Source of the DNA: Stomoxys calcitrans
Lineage: Eukaryota > Arthropoda > Insecta > Diptera > Muscidae
Length of the DNA stretch: 64,000 nucleotides
NCBI RefSeq assembly: GCF_963082655.1
Contig: NC_081552.1
Location: 59,970,404-60,034,403 of the forward strand
Direction of reading: 5' to 3'
Below the pieces are notes generated by a model. That model was not told where the DNA came from. It worked only from the letters and a program-made list of their open reading frames with translations, and searched no databases. The stretch's first letter is position 1, and each line of letters starts with the position of its first letter. Below are positions 21,461 to 31,984 of the stretch, one piece after another. The position numbers and the translations under genes are program-made.

Positions 21461-21976
21461 ATTTGGCTGAAATTTTGCATGACGTATTTTATTTTTACTT
21501 TCAACAACTGTGTCAAATAAGGTTCAAATCGGTTCATAACCTGATATAGCTGCCATATAAACCGATCTGGGATCTTGACTTCTTGATCCCTAGAGGTCGC
21601 AATTATTATCCGATATGCCTGAAATTTTGTACGACGGATCCTCTCATGACCATCAACAAACGTGTTTATTATGGTCTGAATCGGTCTATAGCCCGATACA
21701 GATCCCATATAAATTGTTCTCTCTATTTTACTTCGTGAGCCCCAATGAGCGCAATTCTTATACGAATTGGCTGAAATTTTACACAGGTCTCCAACATATA
21801 ATTTAATTGTGGTCCGAACCGATCCATATCATATATGGTTTTAATAGCAGAGCAACTCTTTTCTTATATCCTTTTTTGCCTAAGAAGAGATGCCGGGAAA
21901 AGAACTCGACAAATGCGATCGATGGTGGAGGGTATATAAGATTCGGCCCGGCCGAACTTAGCACGCTTTTACTTGT

Positions 21977-23533
21977 TTTTTATACCCTCCACCATAAGAT
22001 GGGGGGTATACTAATTTCGTCATTCTGTTTGTTCGTCTGAGACCCCATAAAGTATATATATTCTTGATCGTCGTGACATTTTATGTCGATCTAGCCATGT
22101 CCGTCCGTCTGTCCGTCCGTCCGTCCGTCCGTCCGTCCGTCCGTCCGTCCGTCCGTCCGTCCGTCCGTCCGTCCGTCCGTCCCTCCGTCCGTCCGTCCGT
22201 CCGTCCGTCTGTCTGTCGAAAGCACGCTAACTTCCGAAGGAGTAAAGCTAGCCGCTTGAAATTTTGCACAAATACTTCTTATTAGTGTAGGTCGGTTGGT
22301 ATTGTAAATGGGCCATATCGATCCATGTTTTGATATAGCTGCCATATAAACCGATCTTGGGTCTTGACTTCTTGAGCCTCTAGAGTGCGCAATTCTTATC
22401 CGATTTGGCTGAAAGTTTGCACGACGTGTTTTGTTATGATATCCAACAACTGCGCCAAGTATAGTTCAAATCGGTCGATAACCTGATATAGCTGCCATAT
22501 AAACCGATCTTGGGTCTTGACTTCTTGAGCCTCTAGCGTGCGCAATTCTTATCCGATCAGAATGAAATTTTGCACGACGTGTTTTGTTATGACATCCAAC
22601 AACTGTGCCAAGTATGGTTCAAATCAGTCCATAACCTGATATAGCTGCCATATAAACCGATCTTGGGTCTTGACTTCTTGAGCCTCTAGAGTGCGCAATT
22701 CTTATCCGATTGGGATGAAATTTTGCACGACGTGTTTTATTGTGATATCCAACAACTGTGCCTAGTACGGTTCAAATCGGTCCATAACGTGATATAGCTG
22801 CCATATAAACCGATCTTGGGTCTTGACTTCTTGAGCCTCTAGAGGGCGCAATTCTCATCCGAATGGAATGGAATTTCGCAAGACGTCTTTTGTTATGATA
22901 TCCAACAACTGTGCCAAGTATGGTTGAAATCGGTCCATAACCTGATATAGCTGCCATATAAACCGATCTGGGGATTTGACTTCTTGAGCCTCTAGAGGGC
23001 ACAATTCTTATCCGATTTGGCTGAAATTTTGCATGACGTATTTTATTTTTACTTTCAACAACTGTATCAAATAAGGTTCAAATCGGATCATTACCTGATA
23101 CAGCTGCCATATAAACCGATCTGGGATCTTGACTTCTTGACCCCTATAGGTCGCAATTATTATCCGATATGCCTGAAATTTTGTACGACGGATCCTCTCA
23201 TGACCATGAACAAACGTATTTATTATGGTCTGAATCGGTCTATAGCCCGATACAGATCCCATATAAATCGTTCTCTCTATTTTACTTCGTGAGCCCCAAT
23301 GGGCGCAATTCTTATACGAATTGGCTGAAATTTTACACAGGTCTCCAACATATAATTTAATTGTGGTCCGAACCGGACCATATCATGATATCGTTTTAAT
23401 AGCAGAGAAACTCTTTTTTTATATCCTTTTTTGCCTAAGAAGAGATGCCGGGAAAAGAACTCGACAAATGCGATCCATGGTGGAGGGTATATAAGATTCG
23501 GCCCGGCCGAACTTAGCACGCTTTTACTTGTTT
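21977..23533 (+). mobile_element. HINE-A, complete, third of the trio
   Basis: Starts in the T-run that ends the second element. The 5' region lacks ~22 bp (CTGTTTG joined to TTCGTCTGAGACC). GTCC array, about four repeat units, the same 3' region as its two neighbours, stem-loop TTCGGCCCGGCCGAAC and end CTTTTACTTGTTTT. Confidence 0.9.
22099..22217 (+). repeat. (GTCC)n microsatellite, ~119 bp
   Basis: The longest GTCC run in the window, with one CCCT interruption near 22183. Same position in the element as at 20130. Confidence 0.95.
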
Positions 23534-23619
23534 TGACAATATCTCTTCATTCAGGTTTGCCATTTCATGATGTAAAGTTATACGAGCCAACTACGAACCA
23601 AAATTCGGAGTCAGGGGCC
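23534..23619. other. Short spacer before transposase relic B
   Basis: May be decayed transposase sequence; nothing firm. Confidence 0.35.
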
Positions 23620-24165
23620 TTATCGTTTTCATCGTAAAATCATCTTCAGCGATGAGGCTCATTTATGGCTGAATGGCTTCCCCAATTAGCAAAATATGCG
23701 TTATTGGTTGGACAGCAATCCACTCGTACTCCACGAGTCATCATTGCATTCCGAAAAAATTACGGTTTGGTGCCGTTTCTGGGCCGCTACCATTCAATTA
23801 TAATAGAATATTTATGACCCCAATTGGATGATATAGATTTAGAGGACATGTTATTCCAATAGGACGGCGGTACAAGCCACACAGCGAATGTCACAATCAA
23901 TTTATTGGAAACCAAGTTTGGAGATAGCGTTATCGCAAGAAATGGTCCAGTCGATTGGTCGCCTTGATCGTGAGATTTGACGCCATAAGACTATTTCCTG
24001 TGGGCAATTGATGAACTTCGAACGAATATCGAACGCAAAATTGCGGCAGTATCGGCTGATTTATGCTTGACAAACTTCGAAAATTGGGTTCAGCGTTTAG
24101 ACTTCGGCAAACGTGCCTGTAGTGGCACGCAAAAAAAAATCGAGTCCCGTACATAATGGCATCGT
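23620..24165 (+). pseudogene. Tc1/mariner-type transposase relic B
   Basis: Reads RFHRKIIFSDEAHLWLNGF (first catalytic Asp), then WLDSNPLVLHESSLHSEKI, TVWCRFWAATIQ, and after frameshifts the QQ/stop-DGGTSHTANVTI box around the second Asp (the CAG before GAC is TAG here). The C-terminus is similar to relic A (SKIGFSV frame, complement frame ENWVQRLDFGK). Many stops and shifts. It extends further 5' than relic A, so the two overlap but are not identical in extent. Confidence 0.82.
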
Positions 24166-24217
24166 ACTTTAAGAAATAAATAATTTCATTGATATCCACA
24201 AGCGTTTTTGTTTTATT

Positions 24218-25186
24218 TACGTGTTAAGTTCGTCCAACACCATGGATTCTGCGTAAAATTTACACAGAATAAAATTAGTACCAAATTTCTGCCAAACAAG
24301 GCAAAAATGAAAGCTTTTAGAAACCGAATAAGGATAATCGAGAGATCGGTTTACATGGTTGAAATTCGTAACAGAACACTACATGCAAAATTTTAGCCAA
24401 ATCGAACAAAAATTGCAGGAGCTCAAGATGTCAAATCGGGAGATCGGGTTTTATGGGAGCTACGTCAGATTTTACAGCGATTTCAACCGTACTTAGCACT
24501 GTTGTTGAAAGTCGTAACAGATTACTACATGCAAAACTTTAGCCAAATCGGACAAAAATTACGGAGTGCATGGTCTAAAGATATCAAATCGGAGATCGGG
24601 TAATATGGGAGCTATATAAGGTTATGCACCGATTTCAACAGTAGTGGGCACGGTAATTGACTTATAATAGAATACTGCATGCATGATTTCAGCCCAATCG
24701 GATCACAATTGCGTCTTCTTGGGGCTAAATATGTCAAATCGGGAGATCGGGTTATATGGGAGCTTTGTCAGGTTTTAGAACGATATTAACCATACTTAGC
24801 ACATTTGTTTAAAATCGTAACAGAACACTACATCCGAAATTTTAGCCAAATCGAACCAAAATTTTGGCTTCCAGGAGCTCAAGATGTCGAATCGGGATAT
24901 CGGGTTATACGGGAGCTATATCAGGTTTTTGATCGATTTCGACCGTACTTGGCATGGTTATTGAACGTTGTAACAGAACTCTACGTGCAAAATTTTAGTC
25001 CAATAGGATATCAATTGCGGCTTCTTCCAATTTGCCATACCCAACGATATATTACTTGAATCTGTGCAAAATTTCAAGCGACTAGGTTTATGCGTTCGAA
25101 AGCAATCGTGATTTCAACAGACGGACAAGGCTAGATCGACTCAAAATATTGAGACGATCAAGAATATATATACTTTATGGGGCCAC
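24218..25186 (-). mobile_element. HINE-B, minus orientation, lacking the extreme ends
   Basis: GTGTTAAGTTCGTCCAACACC then ATGGATTCTGCGTAAAATTT, matching relic A's neighbour at 16613; the stem-loop is deleted. Array units at 24396, 24542, 24692, 24845 and 24999 (146, 150, 153, 154 bp). Core TATATATACTTTATGGGG, then broken by a mariner remnant. Confidence 0.8.
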
Positions 25187-25336
25187 TTTCTTCTGTCAGT
25201 TATCAGCTGTTACTTTTAGCTTGCTTTAGAAAAAAAGTGTAAAAAAAGTATATTTGATTAAAGTTCATTCTAAGTTTTATTAAAAATGCATTTACTTTCT
25301 TTTAAAAAATCCGCAATTACTTTTTGGGTAACCCAA
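25187..25336 (+). mobile_element. mariner miniature, left end missing
   Basis: TTTCTTCTGTCAGTTATCAG through GCTTTAGAAAAAAAGTG, AAAGTATATTTGATTAAAG and the right inverted repeat ending ACTTTTTGGGTAACCCAA, followed by TA. It supplies the uninterrupted T-run (complement) used as empty site for the HINE at 14142. Confidence 0.85.
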
Positions 25337-25351
25337 TATTTGACGTTCCAA

Positions 25352-25955
25352 AACGTGTGCAAAACGTGTGTACGGCCGGGCCGACTCTTGGGAACCCACC
25401 ACCATGGATTGTGCTAAAATATGGGAGCTACATCTGGTTATAAACCGATTCGGACTATACTTAGCACAGTTGTTGAATTTTAGCCAAATCGTGCAAAAAA
25501 GGCAGCTTTTAGTGGCTCAAGAAATCAAATCGGGAGATCGGTTTATATGGGAGCTGTATTAGGTTATAGACCGTACTTGGCAAAGTTATTGCAAGTCATA
25601 ACATAACACTACGTGCAAAGTTTCAGCCGAATCGAATGAAAATTGCGGCTTCAAGAATTCCAATCGGGAGATCGGTTTATATGGGAGCTATATCCAAATC
25701 TGAACTTATATCAGTTCAGATTTGGATATATACGCATTTGCAATCTCCATCGACCTACGTCAATATTAGGTATCTGTGCAAAATTTCAAGCGGCTAGGCT
25801 TTACGCATTCGACCGATATGGTGATTTCGACAGACGGACGGATGGATGGATGGGTATAGCAAGATCGACTCAGGATGTCGTGACGATGAAGAATATATAT
25901 ATTTTTTATGGGGTCCTAAATCAATATTTCCCTATCCTATAGTGGTTGGTATAAA
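25352..25955 (-). mobile_element. HINE-B, short, minus orientation
   Basis: ACGGCCGGGCCGA stem-loop remnant, TTGGGAACCCACCACCATGG, three array units, short GACGGACGGATG block near 25830, core and a decayed hairpin (TATCCTATAGTGGTTGGTAT). Confidence 0.78.
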
Positions 25956-26285
25956 AAAGGAAAAATTTTAGAGTCAAATTTTCCGTGAGATGTTTGTTTG
26001 ACGCCTTAATATGTGTGCAAAATTTTATCGAAATAGGTTCATATTTATATCTTACATCCGATCTGGACTTTTAAGTATTTTATTTCCTCCATTTTGGTCC
26101 GATCTTTGTAAAATTTAGCAAAAGTTTGGTGCAAACTTTCATCAAAATCGGATAAGATATAGATTTAGCTGTCATATATATCCTTCATCCGATATGGCCT
26201 ATTAAGGCTGTAGAAGCTAAAATTTTGGCCCGATCTTCAATAAATTTTCCACGAGTAGTCTGTTTGACGTCTTAATGCATTGCAC
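25956..26285 (+). mobile_element. HINE-E fragment
   Basis: TATCCTTCATCCGATATGG, GGCTGTAGAAGCTAAAATTT and GTTTGACGTCTTAATGC are complements of repeat words at 62636-63262. No ends. Confidence 0.55.
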
Positions 26286-26618
26286 ATCTGCCCTTAAATA
26301 GTCCGCTAAGGAACTGGCAAACTTCTCACATAACTGAGTGCTGTCCTATCAAATTTTAAGCTCATTGGTAAGGGACATCCTTTTCATAGTTTCACATATG
26401 ACTGAGTGCTGTCCGATTCAAATTTTAAGCTCATTGATAAGAGGCCTAATTTTTATAGCCAAGTCCACCTTTTGGGAGAGAAGTTTTTACATGGCATTAT
26501 TTCTCATGAATGTTGCCATTATTAGGAGGGGAAACCCACCGCTGAATATTTTCTCTGATGGTCACGTGCGTTCATCGTCACAGGCGGACATGGTAACCTC
26601 TGTGCTACGGTGGCCTCC
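26286..26618 (-). mobile_element. tRNA-derived SINE, decayed
   Basis: On the minus strand it starts GGAGGCCACCGTAGCACAGA then GGTTACCATGTCCGCC, the tRNA-like head with an A box (TAGCACAGAGG). The expected B box (GGTTCGAATCC) is gone. The body reads CAGCGGTGGGTTTCCCCTCC and CATGTAAAAACTTCTCTCCC. A module AATGAGCTTAAAATTTG...GGACAGCACTCAGT occurs twice (26404-26446 and 26336-26380). SINEs are copied by LINE machinery and transcribed by RNA polymerase III; this copy has lost part of its promoter. The minus-strand call rests on my memory of a common muscoid SINE. Confidence 0.75.
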
Positions 26619-27090
26619 AAAATTAATTGTGGCAATATGCAAAATTTTATTAAGTTTTGGCTTTAAAAAATAATCTCAAAGTGAGGTTGTCTTTAGAGAG
26701 TTTTTCGCTGAAATTAAGTTTTTAGAATAAATTTTGTTGAAAGTATTTTATGTTGTCCTTAGAATAAATTTAATTAAAAATTTATCTTTTAAAATAGTTT
26801 TAAAAAAATTTTGTCTTTAAAAAATAATTTCGAGAGGTGTGCGGCCCCTGCTGAAAGAATGTTACACTGAAATTTTGTCTCATTAAAATTTATTTAGAAA
26901 AAATTTCATTAATATCTCATTTTTGCTAAGAATTTCACTACAATTTTGTCCTTAAAAAAATAATTTTAAGGCGGCCCTGGACTCAGCAAAATGTTGTTTT
27001 TGTAGAATATTATAAATATGAAATTTTGCCATTTTAAAAAATGTTACTGAAATTTTTTGTTTAGAATAAATTTAATTTTAGTTTTTTCTT
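26619..27090. repeat. AT-rich degenerate repeat
   Basis: Recurring words such as CTGAAATTTTGTCTTTA, TTTAGAATAAATTTAATT and GGCGGCCC or GCGGCCCC (26842, 26971) suggest a decayed tandem repeat of short units. No ends. Confidence 0.45.
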
Positions 27091-27365
27091 TAGACTAAAT
27101 CATTAAATCGAAAGCTTTACTGATGTCCTGGTTGGTTTCAGCAGTAGCCTCGTCTTCTCACAATCCGGATCTCCCCATAGGATTTTTGTCTTCCTACCGA
27201 CCGATTCGCTATTCCACAGTATTATATGCACATTTGAAGCCAACGCTCTTTACTCGGACTGCGTCGACCCGAAAGGCTTCGGGTTAACCAACTTCATTGA
27301 CGGCAGTCCCCCTTACTCAGCTGTGGCCCGGCACCCAAACGATGCGGATCGTGATGGGTGACAAA
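27091..27365. other. Unassigned, moderate-GC segment
   Basis: Sequence such as CGGACTGCGTCGACCCGAAA and GACGGCAGTCCCCCTTACTC stands out from the AT-rich surroundings but matches no family I can name. Confidence 0.35.
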
Positions 27366-30300
27366 ATGTTCTATTCGTAAATATTGGTATCAAAAAGTGA
27401 TAAAAAGTACGAAATAGCTTATCTTCGCCTACAGCGAGCGGGGACAGCTAGAAATAAGCAACTTGATACGAATTATCAGTCTTGACAAAAGTACAATATG
27501 TCGTCACAAATCGTACCAGAAGTGGAAGAAAACTTACTAATTGTGGTGTAATTGGTACCTTGAAAGCATATATTGGGCGACTAAAAGACTTTTTAAAAAA
27601 TCGTACATAAAGGTAACTAAACGTTCAAAATAGATTTTTATACCCTCCACCATAAGATGGGGGTATACTAATTTCGTCATTCTAATTCTAACTACTCGAA
27701 ATATTCGATTGAGACCCCATAAAGTATATATATTCTTGATCGTCGTGAAATTTTATGTCGATCTAGCCATGTCCGTCCGTCTGTCTGTCGAAAGCACGCT
27801 AACTTCCGAAGGAGTAAAGCTAGCCGCTTGAAATTTTGCACAAATACTCCATATTACCGTAGGTCGGTTGGTATTGTAAATGGGCCATATCGGTCCATGT
27901 TTTGATATAGCTGTCATATAAACCGATCTGGGATCTTGACTTCTTGAGCCTCTAGAGGTCGCAATTATTATCCGATTGGAATGAAATTTCGCAGGACGTG
28001 TTTTGTTACGATATCCAACAACTGTGCCAAGTATGGTTCAAATTGGTTCATAACCTGATATAGCTGCCATATAAACCGATCTTTGGTCTTGACTTCTTGA
28101 GCCTCTAGAGTGCGCAATTCTTATCCGATTAGAATGAAATTTTGCACCACGTGTTTCGTTATGATATCCAACAATTGTGACAAGTATGGTTCAAATCGGT
28201 CCATAACCTGATATAGCTGCCATATAAACCGATCTTGGGTCTTTACTTCTTGAGCCTCTAGAGTGCGCAATTCTTATCGGATTGGAAAGAAATTTTGCAC
28301 GACGTGTTTTGTTATGACATCCAACAACTGTGCCAAATATGGTTAAAATCGGTTTATAACCTGATATAGCTGTTATATAAACCGATCTGGGATCTTGACT
28401 TCTTGAGCCTCTAGAGGTCGCAATTATTATCCGATTTGCCTGAAATTTTGTACGACGGATTCTCTCATGACCATTAACATACGTGTTTATTATGGTCTGA
28501 ATCGGTTTATAGCCTGATATAGCTCCCATATAAATCGATCTCTCTATTTAACTTCTTGAGCCCACAAAGGGCGCAATTCTTATTCGAATTGGCTGACATT
28601 TTACACAGGTCTCCAACATATAATTTAATTGTGGTCCAAACCGGACCATATCTTGATATCGCTCTAATAGCAGAGCAAATCTTTTCTTATATCCTTTTTT
28701 GCCTAAGAAGAGATGCCGGGAAAAGAACTCGACATATGCGATCCATGGTGGAGGGTATATAAGATTCGGCCCGGCCGAACTTAGCACGCTTTTACTTGTT
28801 TTTTTTTTTTTTGAAATTCGTTCATTTAATTTCTAAGACGTAGAAAATGTTACTCTTTTGCACAGTGGGCTAAAGCTCTAAAATTTGAGATGCAGTTACA
28901 CCTTGATATATATTGTGGGCAACTTAAAGATTTTTTTTTTTTTAATTTTTACATTTAGGTACTAAAACGTACAAAATGGCACTTTCCGTATGTATTAAGT
29001 TGGTGCTCTGAAATTCGGAATACAGTTACACTTTGACAGTATGTATTGAGTGACTAGAAGATATTTCTGATATTCGTATATTTATGTACTAAAACGGACA
29101 ACATTGAATTTTTATGGAGCTAGACTCTGCTGTTACACTATTTAGTTTTCAAAGCATGGGTTTTAAAATTTGTAGACTTATCCGAAGAAACAAATAAACA
29201 AACCAAATTAATATTGTTATGTTCATGAATGTATTAATTTACAACCAGCATCCTGGCGGTCGGCTCCGTCAAGGTATCGTCGTATTCCAATTTTTAGAGC
29301 TTAAGATCCCTCTGTAAAGAAAGTACCATTTTGTATGTTTTAGTACCTAAATGCACGAATTAAAAACATATCTTCTAGCCGCCCTGAATTAAATGTCAAG
29401 GTGTACCCGATTCCAAATTTTTAGTGCCTTAGCTCAATTCGTAGGGATAGTACCATTTTGTATGTCTTAGTACCTAAATGTACGATTTTGAAAAAAAAAT
29501 CTTCTGATCGCCCAAAACTTGTCGTCAAGGTATAGATGTATCCCAATTTTGAGAGCTTTATCTTACTCCGTAAAGAAAGTACCATTTTGTACGTTTGAGT
29601 ACCTAAATGCACGAATAAAAAATATCTTCCAGTCGCCCAATATATACTTTCAAATTGCACCACAATTAGTACGTTTTCTTCCACATGTCGTATTTTGGTC
29701 AAAACTGCGATAACGGTTGTCAAATTGCTTAATTCTAGCTGTTCTCGTTCGCTGTAGGCAGAGATGAGCTCTTGTGTATTTTCTTACACTTTCTGTAACA
29801 ACAATGTACGAATTTTAAATAGATCATTTAGTCACTCATCATATTTTTCCTCGTTGTACCTACATGCCAAATTTCAGACCTCTAGCTCCATCTGTAAAGA
29901 AATTATCAAATGGTACCAATTTTAGTAACAAAATGGTCGAATTTTAAAAAGATAATTAGTCACCCTTCCTATTTTTCCTCATTTTATCTACATGCCAAAT
30001 TTTAGACCTGTAGCTACATCTACAAAGAAGTACCAAATGGTGCCAAAAATTACGAATTTTGAACAGATCATTTTGTCACCCATCATATCTTTCTTAGTTC
30101 TACCTACATGCCAAATTTCAGACCTGTAGCTACATTTATAAAGAAAATACGAAATGGCACCAATTTTGGTACCAAAATATTAGAATTTTTAATAGATCAT
30201 TTAGTCACCCATCATATTTTTCCTCGTTGTATCTACATGCCAAATTTCGGACCTGTAGCTACACCTATAAAGAAAGTACCAAATGGTACCAAATTTGTTC

Positions 30301-30960
30301 CCAAAATGTACGAATTTTGAATAAATCATTTAGTCAGCCACGATTTATTTCCCTGTTCTACCGACAAGCTAAATTTCAGACCTCTAGCTCTATCTCTAAA
30401 GAAAGTACCAAATGGTACCAATTGCGATACTAAGCGTATGTTTTCTCCCATAACCAGTACTATTTCTCCAATTTTTCCTTTTCAGCAGATGTCTTTTAAG
30501 ACTAATTTCTAAATTCTAGCTCTATCCATCCACCCTGTACAAACCTCACCCATTTCGTACATTTTTGGTACTTTTTAGTACCTAAATATATAAATTTCCA
30601 AAAACTCTTCTAGTCATCCAATTAAGTTTGCCATGGTGTACCTTAGTTCCGAAATTCAGAGTTCTAGCTCAATTTACAAAGCAAGTAACAAATAGAATTA
30701 ATTGCGGCACTAACCGGTGCAATTTTAGAAAATTTTTGCCACCAACTCTTATTTTTTCGAGACGCTCTTTAATTTGAGCTTAAAATCACAATTCTAGACC
30801 TACCCGTTCGTGCTAGGTAAAACACACAATTAAGTAGTTTTTTGTTATATTTAGTTCTTAATCGTACGAATATCAACAAATTCCCTCTTATTCCTTGCCT
30901 ATGATCCAATACCAACACTTGTGCATGATTTCATGATTCTACCTTTAGCCGTTTAAGCCG
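27366..30960. repeat. Degenerate ~129-bp array (GTACCAAATGGTACCA family), split by a HINE
   Basis: Units contain TAGTCACCCATCATATTTTT, CCTCGTTGTACCTACATGCC, AAATTTCAGACCTGTAGCTA, CATCTATAAAGAAAGTACC, AAATGGTACCAATTTTGGTA, CCAAAATGTACGAATTTT. The word TACATGCC or its variant is at 29861, 29989, 30105, 30234 and 30363 (128, 116, 129, 129 bp). More diverged units (CTTCTAGTCGCCCAATATAT, GTACCATTTTGTACGTTT) lie at 27520-27637 and 28801-29700. Open frames here are repeat translations. No known element ends are seen. Confidence 0.75.
27638..28800 (+). mobile_element. HINE-A, complete, plus orientation
   Basis: ATACCCTCCACCATAAGATG, core, short GTCC block, four repeat units, 3' region, stem-loop TTCGGCCCGGCCGAAC and CTTTTACTTGTT. 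It is flanked by T-runs (TTTTT left, 14 T right), inside the ~129-bp array. Confidence 0.88.
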
Positions 30961-31025
30961 GGCAACGATCAGTCAGGCAGTCACGCTACTCTTTAATATA
31001 TTTTGACAATGACATCTTATATATA

Positions 31026-31984
31026 ACAAGTAAGAGCGTGCTAAGTTCGGCCGGGCCGAATCTTATATACCCTCCACCATGGATCGCATTTGTCGAGTTC
31101 TATGCGCGGTATCTCTTTTTAGACAAACATAGAATATTGAATAAGAACTGTTATCCTATTGGAGCTTATATCAAGTTATAGTCCGATTCGGACCATATAT
31201 GAATGCTGATTGACATTGTAGAAGTCATTGTGTAATATTTCAGTTCATTCGGATAAGAATTGCGCCTTGTAGGGGCTCAAGAAGCAAAATCGGGAGATAG
31301 GTTTATATAAGAGATGTATCAAGCTATTTATCGATTCAGAACATACTAGACACGTATGTTGAAGGTCATGAGAGAAGCCTTTGTACAAAATTTCAGCCAA
31401 ATCGGATGAGAATTGCGCCCTCTAGAGGTTCAAGAAATCAAGAACACAGATCAGTTTTTATGGCAGCTATATCAGGTTCTATATCGATTTACGACATACT
31501 TAGCACAGTTATTGGAAGTCATAAAAAAACACCTCATGCAAAATTTCATCCAAATCGGATGAGAATTGCTCCCTCAATTGGCTCAAGAAATCAAGACCCC
31601 AGATTGGTTTATATGACAACTATACCAGATTATGAACCGATTTTAACCATACTTGGCACAATTGTTGAATATCATACCAAAAAACGTCGTGCAAAATTTC
31701 ATTCCAATCGGATAAGAATTGCGCACTCTAGAGGCTCAAGAAGTCAAGACCCAAGATCGGTTTATATGGCAGCTTTATCAAAACATGAGCCGATATGGGC
31801 CATTTACAATAACAACCGACCTACATAAATAAGAAGTATTTGTGCAAAATTTCAAGCGGCTAGCTTTACTCCTTCGGAAGTTAGCGTGCTTTCGACATAC
31901 AGACGGACGGACGGACAGACGGACGGACATGGCTAGATCGACATAAAATTTCGCGACGATCAAGAATATATATACTTTATGGGG
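31026..31984 (-). mobile_element. HINE-A, 5' end lost, minus orientation
   Basis: CAAGTAAGAGCGTGC, stem-loop TTCGGCCGGGCCGAA, 3' region, four repeat units, microsatellite (31900-31928), core to CTTTATGGGG, then Helitron sequence. The longest repeat-derived open frame (31406-31828, 140 codons) lies here only because the recurring TGA/TAA is mutated in two units. Confidence 0.82.

Larger units (their letters stand above)
19996..21976 (+). mobile_element. HINE-A, complete, second of the trio
   Basis: Same architecture, about 2.0 kb, with the longest clean array. The repeat word ATCCGAT and its variants recurs at 20395, 20548, 20701, 20854, 21007, 21160 and 21313, each exactly 153 bp apart. A ~9-bp deletion in a later unit (CCTTAACCTGTGATATAAAC) shifts the next spacing to 144. 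It ends in CTTTTACTTGTT. Confidence 0.92.

Noticed and set aside
22081..22345. RTDGRTDG and SVRPSVRP repeat frames, as possible low-complexity proteins
   Set aside because: They are translations of the GTCC/GGAC tetranucleotide run; a 4-bp unit opens several frames on both strands.
20130..23533. Regular repeats suggestive of a CRISPR array
   Set aside because: Units are contiguous 153-bp repeats without unique spacers, inside eukaryotic transposable elements.
26338..26673. 111-codon plus-strand open frame with hydrophobic stretches
   Set aside because: It lies antisense over a tRNA-derived SINE; the apparent duplicated segment is the SINE tail module.
31406..31828. 140-codon open frame with 51-residue repeats (SRGSRSQDPRSVYMAAISGY type), possibly a repeat protein
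   Set aside because: 153 is a multiple of three, so arrays stay in frame by arithmetic. In most units the same frame has a stop at CCGATTTGAACC (TGA) or ATTTAAACC (TAA). Similar frames arise on both strands in every array.
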